The notes under the pieces are model-generated. The model was not told the origin of the DNA. It worked only from the letters and a program-made list of their open reading frames with translations, and did not search any database. From CAYGTK01 sp964352775 (GTDB taxonomy: Bacteria > Bacteroidota > Bacteroidia > Chitinophagales > CAIOSU01): a stretch of 14,151 bases of DNA. Where the stretch lies: NCBI GenBank assembly GCA_964352775.1, contig CAYGTK010000111.1, positions 1 through 14,151 on the forward strand, read 5' to 3'. The translations under genes and the position numbers were made by a program. This document shows, piece after piece, positions 1 to 5,267 of the stretch (within the stretch, counting starts at the first letter, position 1; the number at the start of each line of letters is the position of its first letter).

Positions 1-35
1 GCGATAGACTGATAATAATTGCCCAGAAAGCCTAA
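1..35 (+). CDS. 3' end of an unidentified upstream gene (partial)
   Basis: One open frame enters the window at base 3 and reads DRLIIIAQKA before a TAA at 33-35. That stop overlaps the ATG of the next gene by one base (TAATG), an arrangement typical of translationally coupled operon genes. The ten visible residues are too few to identify the product. The other two frames stop at 5-7 and 10-12, so this frame is the best candidate, but it remains a guess based on the overlap. Confidence 0.35.
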   Translation, partial: DRLIIIAQKA

Positions 36-598
36 TGGAGCAGCTTTTCCAGCTCGATCAGCAGATCTTCTGGCTCATTAATGTGGAGTGGGCCAATGTG
101 GCCTTCCATACCATTATGCCCTTTTTGAGAAATAAACTACTCTGGGGGCCGCTCTATTTGTTCTTGCTTAGTTTTATAGTCATCAATGAACCTAAGCGGG
201 CCTATGCTATTATTGCATTTGCCTTGCTGTGCGTGTTTTTAACTGATCAACTGACGGCCTCGGTAATGAAACCCTATTTCGACAGACTGCGGCCCTGTCA
301 GTTAACTGAATGGCAAGACCAGATAAATGTGCTGGTCCGCTGTGGTGGTGGGCGTAGTTTCCCTAGTGCCCATGCTGCCAATCACTTTGGGGTAGCCGTT
401 TTTATTGGGGGCTTGTTTGCCCATCGATCGAAGCTGCCGTTGTTTTTGCTTTGTATTTGGGCCGCAGCTATTAGCTATGCCCAGGTATATGTGGGCGTGA
501 ACTTCCCTTTAGATATAACCGTGGGCGCCATTTTGGGTATGCTTATCGGATGGCTGTGTATTTCGCTGCTGTTCCGAATTTACCCGAAAGATGCCTAA
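35..598 (+). CDS. PAP2-superfamily membrane phosphatase-like protein, altered third motif
   Basis: This is a 187-residue, multi-helix membrane protein of the PAP2 (type 2 phosphatidic acid phosphatase) superfamily, whose members dephosphorylate lipid phosphates or undecaprenyl pyrophosphate at the membrane. Motif 1 is KPYFDRLRP (K79 to P87) and motif 2 is PSAH (110-113), the usual PSGH with Ala for Gly. Motif 3, normally SR-x5-H-x3-D, reads AQVYVGVNFPLD (149-160). Arg is replaced by Gln150 and the nucleophilic His by Asn156, while Asp160 is kept. Hydrophobic segments lie near 38-52, 57-75, 118-130, 135-148 and 162-180. The start overlaps an upstream stop (TAATG), suggesting an operon. The fold assignment is firm. 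Catalytic activity is doubtful because the nucleophile position is Asn. Confidence 0.9.
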   Translation: MEQLFQLDQQIFWLINVEWANVAFHTIMPFLRNKLLWGPLYLFLLSFIVINEPKRAYAIIAFALLCVFLTDQLTASVMKPYFDRLRPCQLTEWQDQINVLVRCGGGRSFPSAHAANHFGVAVFIGGLFAHRSKLPLFLLCIWAAAISYAQVYVGVNFPLDITVGAILGMLIGWLCISLLFRIYPKDA

Positions 599-624
599 AT
601 TGCCCAGCCTTAAAATAGACAAAC

Positions 625-1404
625 ATGGAATTTGAACACATACTAGTAGAACCGAACTATGATGGCGCTGTAGCGCTTATCCGCCTGAACCGCCCCAAAG
701 AATTGAACGCCCTGAACCTGAAATTGATGGGCGAACTTCGCGATGCCCTGAAAGCTTTGGATAAAGATGATGGCGTGCGCGTTATCGTACTAACTGGTAA
801 CGAGCGTGCCTTTGCCGCTGGTGCCGATATTAAAGAGATGGCAGGCAAATCGGCCATTGATATGTTGAAGACCGACCAATTCAGCACTTGGGACCAGATA
901 AAGAAGACTAAGAAACCTATTATTGCTGCCGTAAGTGGCTTTGCACTAGGGGGAGGCTGCGAGCTAACCATGACTTGCGACATGATAGTAGCCAGCGAAA
1001 CCGCCCAGTTCGGTCAGCCCGAAATTAAGATAGGCGTAATGCCAGGTGCTGGAGGCACGCAACGCCTTACCCGTGCCGTAGGAAAGGCCCGCGCTATGGA
1101 AATGGTACTAACAGGCAACTTCATTTCCGCCGACGAAGCAAAAGCAGCAGGCCTAGTAAACAAAGTAGTACCCGTAGAAATATACCTAGCCGAAACAGTA
1201 GCCCTAGCGAAGCAAATCGCCACCAAATCGCCACTAGCGGTGCAGTTGGCCAAGGAATCAGTATTGCAAGCCTTTAGCGGCACCCTAGAAGAAGGCCTAG
1301 CCTTTGAGCGCAAAAACTTCTACCTACTCTTCGCCAGCGAAGATCAGAAGGAAGGGATGAGTGCTTTTGTGGAGAAGCGGGCTGCTAAGTTTGAGGGGAA
1401 GTAG
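625..1404 (+). CDS. Enoyl-CoA hydratase/isomerase (crotonase family)
   Basis: This 259-residue protein has the normal length of a single-domain crotonase. Such enzymes hydrate trans-2-enoyl-CoA to 3-hydroxyacyl-CoA in fatty-acid beta-oxidation or amino-acid and aromatic degradation. The first oxyanion-hole segment is FAAGADIKEM (63-72). The second is ALGGGCEL (107-114). Both catalytic glutamates of true hydratases are present: Glu113 in GGGCEL and Glu133 in FGQPEIKIG. They are followed by MPGAGGTQRLTRAVG (139-153), which matches mitochondrial-type short-chain enoyl-CoA hydratase closely. The gene starts 26 bp after the PAP2 gene and may share its transcript. The 3' half uses CTA for leucine much more than the 5' half. 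The exact substrate cannot be told from sequence, so no fadB, paaF or crt symbol is given. Confidence 0.95.
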   Translation: MEFEHILVEPNYDGAVALIRLNRPKELNALNLKLMGELRDALKALDKDDGVRVIVLTGNERAFAAGADIKEMAGKSAIDMLKTDQFSTWDQIKKTKKPIIAAVSGFALGGGCELTMTCDMIVASETAQFGQPEIKIGVMPGAGGTQRLTRAVGKARAMEMVLTGNFISADEAKAAGLVNKVVPVEIYLAETVALAKQIATKSPLAVQLAKESVLQAFSGTLEEGLAFERKNFYLLFASEDQKEGMSAFVEKRAAKFEGK

Positions 1405-1420
1405 TCGCCTTCTACCAACC

Positions 1421-1450
1421 TGTCCTCCTGAACTTGTTTCAGGATCCCCT
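1421..1450 (+). repeat. REP-like palindrome, CCTGAA/TTCAGG type
   Basis: The core is an inverted repeat TCCTGAA-N5-TTCAGGA (1426-1444, 7-bp stem, loop CTTGT) lying 17 bp after the enoyl-CoA hydratase stop. The same arrangement recurs on the opposite strand at 3587-3607 with a base-paired change in the stem. From memory, sequences of this type are dispersed intergenic repeats in many Bacteroidetes genomes. It has no T-tract, so a terminator role is uncertain. Confidence 0.65.
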
Positions 1451-1550
1451 CTAGCCAAAAGTAACAGCGGGCAGTCACAGTAGGCAGTATGTAAAAGTTT
1501 TGATGATTGTTGAATTCGGGATAAAATCCATTTTTTGTATACGGCAAATC

Positions 1551-1575
1551 AACTACGCAAAACAATTACGTAGTT
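1551..1575. promoter_or_regulatory. Inverted repeat, candidate operator upstream of the HEPN-like gene
   Basis: AACTACG (1551-1557) and CGTAGTT (1569-1575) are perfect 7-bp inverted arms separated by 11 bp, a spacing of one to two helical turns typical of dimeric repressor sites. The repeat ends 6 bp before the TAGTTTTG promoter element, so a bound protein would cover the region upstream of the -7 box. The arms are seen directly; the operator role is inferred. Confidence 0.4.
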
Positions 1576-1581
1576 AACAGA

Positions 1582-1589
1582 TAGTTTTG
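1582..1589 (+). promoter_or_regulatory. Bacteroidetes -7 promoter element (TAGTTTTG)
   Basis: The sequence matches the TAnnTTTG element of the Bacteroidetes primary sigma factor exactly and lies 17 bp before the ATG at 1607. No clear TTTG -33 box is present at the usual distance. The leader between box and start is A-rich (AAAAAAAAGAGAAACAG), as is common for translation starts in this phylum. Confidence 0.5.
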
Positions 1590-1606
1590 AAAAAAAAGAG
1601 AAACAG

Positions 1607-2373
1607 ATGGGAACGCCCTCAAAAAAACTAACTAGAATCAAAAAACTAAGAGAGTTCAGACAAACGGAAGAATATGATAATTTTTTGAGTGCAGTAACGA
1701 TGAATTTATTGGGGAACCTCTCTAGAAGAAGTAATCTGATACATACAACGCTACGGAAATATAAGGCAGAAGAGAAAAAGTGGGACTTTGAGCTTAGAAT
1801 AATGGTCGGACAATACATTTGCTCTCTTGTTACTTGTTGGGAAACAGTATTTCAGGAAGTCTTTATATTTCTATGTAATACTGATGAGGAAATATTATCC
1901 AGATTATCCGAGCAACTAAATGAAGAAATACCAATTGAACTTACAATTGGAGAATATACTGCTAGGAAATATAATTTTCAGAATTTGAATAGTACGAGAG
2001 AAGCTTATGATTTTATATACAATAAAAACACTTCTAGGATAACGGAATATTTCTCCAAAGATGTGATGGAAGGAATTTTACCAGCTGACTATGCGGGGCT
2101 ATTTAAATGGATTCATGAAGGTACGTTTGAGGATAAAGTTGATAAGCTTTTGAAAGAAGGATTTGATATAAGACACAGGGTAACACATGATGCTAATTAT
2201 ATGGTTCTTACAAAAGGCATACATTTGGCTGAAATAGAACATGTGTTTCAGGTTATACCACAGTTTTTTGTTTCGAGTGTTGCAAAGAGGTATTCTTTAA
2301 AACGCCTTGTCTTCAATTCGGAAAAGCACTATACGCGTTTTACTAAAACCCCTACAGCAGAAGAGCATAGCTA
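1607..2373 (+). CDS. HEPN-like protein, carboxy end lost in the assembly gap (partial)
   Basis: I can read 255 residues before the run of Ns. The protein is largely helical and soluble, and starts with a basic segment (GTPSKKLTRIKKLREFR). A helix at 65-90 with a conserved-looking QYICSLVTCWETVFQEVF stretch precedes the key feature, FDIRHRVTHDANY (187-198). This contains Arg189 and His194 in the Rx4H arrangement of the HEPN superfamily, many members of which are RNases in toxin-antitoxin or phage-defence systems. I cannot place it in a named HEPN family, so the toxin or RNase role is inference. The open frame formally continues past the gap to 2542, but those residues are translated intergenic repeat and not protein. 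The gene is distinctly AT-richer than its neighbours, which suggests horizontal transfer. No antitoxin gene is visible; one could lie in the gap. Confidence 0.6.
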
Positions 2374-2383
2374 NNNNNNNNNN
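2374..2383. other. Assembly gap (10 Ns)
   Basis: Ten consecutive Ns join two contigs. The base after the gap is the first base of a ~54-bp repeat that recurs at 3413, so the contig probably broke at the repeat. The true distance across the gap is unknown. At the second copy this point is the middle of the hairpin TCCTTGTC-N4-GACAAGGA. Confidence 0.97.
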
Positions 2384-2437
2384 GACAAGGATGAAACGAA
2401 AGCGGTATTTGCAATGCCAGCAGATGTGCCGAGCGAT
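2384..2437 (+). repeat. Direct repeat, copy 1
   Basis: This stretch matches 3413-3466 at 50 of 54 positions by eye, in the same orientation, with a 1029-bp offset. It contains an imperfect hairpin GGTATT-TGC-AATGCC (2404-2418, one G-T pair). Copies 1 and 2 bracket the OmdA gene. The reading frame running through it from the HEPN-like gene is therefore not coding. Confidence 0.85.
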
Positions 2438-2672
2438 AGGTATAACCTTCCCGGCCATCCACCCTTCGACTTTTTCGCTAAGCTTCATGCTCCCGCTGGC
2501 CTGCGCTTCTTTATACTCCCCCTCAAGATGACGTGCCCGTAACGGCTTGTGACCAAATAGCACCAACCACTTTACAAAACCTACCCACAAACAAGGACTC
2601 TTGAGATAACAGGAAAAAACTCATTTACTAACTAAAATTAACTATACTAGCAGCTACGTAAATTACTATACA
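2438..2672. other. Intergenic region after repeat copy 1
   Basis: This non-coding stretch leads to the OmdA gene. It contains CCACCCTTCGACT (2459-2471), repeated exactly at 3309-3321, and ends the element with CTCAAGATGACG (2522-2533), close to CTCAGGATGAT at 3340-3350. The pair looks like a degenerate REP-type element with an enlarged interior. The last 60 bp are AT-rich and probably hold the promoter of the next gene, but I see no clear TAnnTTTG box. Confidence 0.5.
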
Positions 2673-3278
2673 ATGCCCACACCAGACCCAGCAAAAATCA
2701 AAGCCTTTTCTTCACCCGAAAAGCTAAACAAGTGGCTTGAAATCAACCATACTACTGAAACGGAACTTTGGGTGAAAATATTCAAAGTCAAAACGAGAAA
2801 ACCAAGTGTGACATGGGGCGAAATTGTAATTGAAACACTATGCTGGGGATGGATAGACGGTATTAAGAAGTCTATTGATGAGGAAGTTTACCTCCAGAGG
2901 ATCACACCTAGAAGACCTCGTAGTGGTTGGTCGAAACGTAACAGAGAGCATGCCGAGCGATTGATGAAGGAGGGCCGCATGCAAGAACCTGGCCTTGCAC
3001 AAATACGAGCTGCAAAAGCAGATGGAAGATGGAAGAACGCCTATGCCCCAGTTAGTGAAATGAAAGTACCTTCAGATTTTGTGATGGCGGTAAATCAAGA
3101 ACCTAAAGCCAAAAAGTGTTTTGAAACACTGAATAAGACTAATCGTTTCGCTATATCTTATGGACTTACTTCAGCAAAAAAACCAGAAACCAGACAACGG
3201 CGATTCGATAAGTTCCTAAACATGCTAATACGCGGAGAAAAACCTGACTTTGGCTTCAAGAAACGAGAGAAGGGATAA
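2673..3278 (+). CDS. YdeI/OmpD-associated (OmdA) family protein
   Basis: This 201-residue soluble protein belongs to the family annotated as YdeI/OmpD-associated or bacteriocin-protection protein. Family hallmarks are ELWVKIFK (31-38), ETLCWGWIDGIKKSIDE (54-70), QRITPRRPRSGWSKRN (75-90), GRMQEPG (101-107) and a carboxy-terminal OmdA helix region FETLNKTNRFAISYG...AKKPETRQRR (150-177). The biochemical activity of the family is not established; the bacteriocin-protection name comes from weak genetic evidence. It is flanked by two copies of a 54-bp direct repeat and lies in an AT-richer accessory stretch, so it may be mobile or recently acquired. The ATG at 2673 fits the family start (MPTPDPAKIKAFSSPE). 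Confidence 0.9.
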   Translation: MPTPDPAKIKAFSSPEKLNKWLEINHTTETELWVKIFKVKTRKPSVTWGEIVIETLCWGWIDGIKKSIDEEVYLQRITPRRPRSGWSKRNREHAERLMKEGRMQEPGLAQIRAAKADGRWKNAYAPVSEMKVPSDFVMAVNQEPKAKKCFETLNKTNRFAISYGLTSAKKPETRQRRFDKFLNMLIRGEKPDFGFKKREKG

Positions 3279-3308
3279 TGTACACCAAATCGACACCGCC
3301 CAGTACAA

Positions 3309-3350
3309 CCACCCTTCGACTACTCCACTACGTTTCGCACTCAGGATGAT
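3309..3350. repeat. Degenerate REP-type element
   Basis: The element begins CCACCCTTCGACT, exactly as at 2459, and ends CTCAGGATGAT. Its two ends resemble the halves of a short dispersed repeat (CCCTTCGACT...CTCAGGATGA) that I recall from many Bacteroidetes genomes, with extra bases in the middle. Its function is unknown. Confidence 0.45.
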
Positions 3351-3400
3351 ATCCGCACCCACGCCATACTGCTACTGCCGACCATTACCCCCCCCAATCG

Positions 3401-3420
3401 TCCTTGTCTACTGACAAGGA
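3401..3420. repeat. Perfect hairpin overlapping direct-repeat copy 2
   Basis: TCCTTGTC (3401-3408) and GACAAGGA (3413-3420) form a perfect 8-bp stem with a 4-nt loop. The right arm is the first 8 bases of direct-repeat copy 2. At copy 1 the left arm is missing because the assembly gap falls there. No T-tract follows, so it is not a classical terminator. Confidence 0.75.
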
Positions 3421-3466
3421 CGAAACGAAAGCGGTATTTGCAATGCCAGCAGCTTTGCCGATCGAT
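3413..3466 (+). repeat. Direct repeat, copy 2
   Basis: This is the second copy of the 54-bp repeat first seen at 2384-2437. The four differences lie at repeat positions 9, 41, 43 and 50. Bases 1-40 differ at only one site, so divergence is concentrated at the right end. It carries the same GGTATT-TGC-AATGCC internal hairpin. Confidence 0.85.
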
Positions 3467-3586
3467 GGATGGTTTACCAACAACGGCACTCCATAATTCG
3501 AGGACCTCATTATGAACTGCGCTTTTTAGTGTCTTAGCTTTTATTTCAAACAACCTCATCTTTGAAACCTGACTTGCTAACGTTAG

Positions 3587-3607
3587 ATCCTGTATCGAGT
3601 ACAGGAT
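3587..3607 (-). repeat. REP-like palindrome, CCTGTA/TACAGG type
   Basis: ATCCTGTA-N5-TACAGGAT is a perfect 8-bp stem with a TCGAG loop. On the - strand it aligns with the 1421-1450 element (shared pattern GTCnTCCTGnACTnGnTnCAGGATC once flanks are included). The stem difference is compensated on both arms: CCTGAA/TTCAGG there, CCTGTA/TACAGG here. Confidence 0.65.
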
Positions 3608-3704
3608 GACGGATGGGTTGTGTTTTTCCCTAACACTAGTTATTAACCCAAGCATAATGGCATCACTACCTACTTAGTCTGCTTACGCCGTATTTTCGTG
3701 TAAA

Positions 3705-5219
3705 ATGCAGTTCATGAAGTCTATTGCCTTATACATCTCACTATTTACCCTTCTAATACTTAGTTCATGTGGTAGTCATGGTCATGATGACCAAACAGAA
3801 GAGTCTACTCCTAGCGAGGAGAATGATATAGTAACTGCTACCATCAATTTTCAGCCTGTAGATAATACGCACGACCACTATGCGCTGAAAGTACCTGATA
3901 ATGCGCAGGTAGACATCTTGTTTACAGCGGAATTGGACAGTGTTACGCGCGCCGATGGTAAGTCATTTCCCGCGAAAGATAAGCAGGATTATTTGGCCTA
4001 TATACCTATTGATGGTAGTTCTGAAAACGGATACTTATTTGTAAACCATGAAGACAAATTAGCTAACCCTAACCTTGGCGATGCAGGCGGTATGAGCTGG
4101 TTCGAGGTGAAAAAGGAGAACGGCAAATGGATAACGGTAGATAGAAAATTCAATCACATCGATTTTGAACCTTTGGGCGGCACGTGGCATAACTGCGGAG
4201 GTGCAGTAACCCCACATGGTACTATATTAACGGCAGAGGAATATCCACAGCCGACTAATGCAAGACTATACAACAATGGCCGCTATGTGACCGACACCAG
4301 TGATTTTAAGGGTATGAAGCGCCATGAAGTAACAGGTTGGATGGTAGAGGTAGATATTGCCACTAAGAAGCCGCTCCGAAAGCTGCTACACATGGGCCGC
4401 TACTCACACGAGGATGCACATTGTATGCCTGATGGAAAAACGGTGTATTTAACCGACGACTACAGCCCTGCGGTATTCTTCAAATTTGTGGCTGATAATG
4501 CGGGCGATTATACAACTGGGCAGCTATATGCCTTTCAAGAGCAGGTGGGTCAATCTGGTAACTGGTTGGCCTTACCGATGGATACAGCCAGCATGATAAA
4601 TGCTCGAGAAGAAGCGGTAAAGCTGGGGGCTACCCTATTCATCCGCCACGAATGGGTAGAGATGGCTTCGGGCAAGATATACATCACCGAAACTGGACGA
4701 GGTGATATCGATTGGTCGGCCGCAATAGCAATGGGTGGACAACCAGCCAGCTATTTTACTGGTGATATGGATAAAGGTGATGGCAAATACAGCGATCCTT
4801 ATGGGCGAGTGCTAGAATTTGACCCTACTACGGATATGATGCGCGTATATGTTGATGGCGGAGAATTCCCCAACGAGCAAGATGCATTCCTTTCAGCACC
4901 AGATGGATTATCAAAAGCCATTTTGGATGGTAAGGAATACCTAGTAGTATGCGAGGATGGTGGTATTGGCAATGTACACACCACAGCTGATGGTACTCAA
5001 GAGATGTACAATGAGGTCTATTTGTTAGAAGCTGGACTAGCTTCTCCTACCCTAGCCGATATGATACGCCTAACAGTTGGCCCACGTGGTTGTGAGCAGA
5101 CGGGACCGATATTTACCCCTGACTACAAAACACTCTTTCTATCTGTACAGAGTCCTGACCCGGCTAACCCTGAGCCTTATAATAGAACGAATGTGGTGGC
5201 AATAACTGGCTTGTTTTAA
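3705..5219 (+). CDS. PhoX/DUF839-family phosphatase, predicted lipoprotein
   Basis: This 504-residue protein resembles the PhoX (DUF839) family, beta-propeller alkaline phosphatases that use iron and calcium to release phosphate from phosphomonoesters outside the cytoplasm. Family landmarks are YLFVNHED (110-117), HNCGGAVTPHGTILTAEEY (162-180; Cys164 and Glu178/179 match the PhoX metal-site segment NCAGG-TP-GTW--CEE), GRYSHEDAH (231-239), VYLTDDYSP (247-255), KIYITETGRGD (324-334), LSAPDGL (396-402), VVCEDGG (414-420) and GPIFTPDYKTLFLSVQSP (467-484). PhoX proteins usually have a Tat signal; this one has a short hydrophobic signal ending LSSC with lipobox Cys22, so it is probably a membrane-anchored lipoprotein. 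A second ATG at 3714 (MKSIALYIS) is an equally good start. No Pho box is recognisable. The fold is well supported, the substrate is not. Confidence 0.88.
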   Translation: MQFMKSIALYISLFTLLILSSCGSHGHDDQTEESTPSEENDIVTATINFQPVDNTHDHYALKVPDNAQVDILFTAELDSVTRADGKSFPAKDKQDYLAYIPIDGSSENGYLFVNHEDKLANPNLGDAGGMSWFEVKKENGKWITVDRKFNHIDFEPLGGTWHNCGGAVTPHGTILTAEEYPQPTNARLYNNGRYVTDTSDFKGMKRHEVTGWMVEVDIATKKPLRKLLHMGRYSHEDAHCMPDGKTVYLTDDYSPAVFFKFVADNAGDYTTGQLYAFQEQVGQSGNWLALPMDTASMINAREEAVKLGATLFIRHEWVEMASGKIYITETGRGDIDWSAAIAMGGQPASYFTGDMDKGDGKYSDPYGRVLEFDPTTDMMRVYVDGGEFPNEQDAFLSAPDGLSKAILDGKEYLVVCEDGGIGNVHTTADGTQEMYNEVYLLEAGLASPTLADMIRLTVGPRGCEQTGPIFTPDYKTLFLSVQSPDPANPEPYNRTNVVAITGLF

Positions 5220-5267
5220 AGTAGACTATAAACCAGCTATTAGCAGTTGATACTATAAAACAAAACA

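Larger units (their letters stand above)
3279..3704. other. 426-bp repeat-rich intergenic region
   Basis: I find no convincing gene here. The open frame on the - strand (3341-3655) runs across repeats and has no recognisable protein features. The region holds a degenerate REP-type element (3309-3350), a perfect hairpin (3401-3420), direct-repeat copy 2 (3413-3466) and a second REP-like palindrome (3587-3607). The last ~90 bp should contain the promoter for the PhoX-like gene. TATTTTCG (3691-3698), one base off the TAnnTTTG consensus, lies 6 bp before its first ATG. Confidence 0.6.

Noticed and set aside
1426..1444. Rho-independent terminator of the enoyl-CoA hydratase gene
   Set aside because: The stem is only 7 bp and is followed by TCCCCTCTAGCC rather than a T-tract. 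Its similarity to the element at 3587 fits a dispersed repeat better, although it might still affect transcript ends.
2384..2542. Continuation of the HEPN-like reading frame past the gap, giving a 311-residue protein
   Set aside because: The 10 Ns keep the frame open by accident. The sequence after the gap is an intergenic repeat that also occurs downstream of the OmdA gene, so these residues are not part of the protein.
2384..3466. Insertion sequence or composite transposon carrying the OmdA gene
   Set aside because: No transposase or integrase is encoded, the flanking repeats are direct and have no recognisable transposon ends, and no target-site duplication could be found. A recombination or repeat-family explanation is enough.
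2384..3607. CRISPR array
   Set aside because: There are only two copies of the 54-bp repeat about 1 kb apart with a gene between them, and no regularly spaced units.
3341..3655. 104-residue open frame on the - strand
   Set aside because: It runs through the direct repeat and both hairpins, shares its middle residues with the other repeat copy read in the same way, and has no protein-like features or start context.
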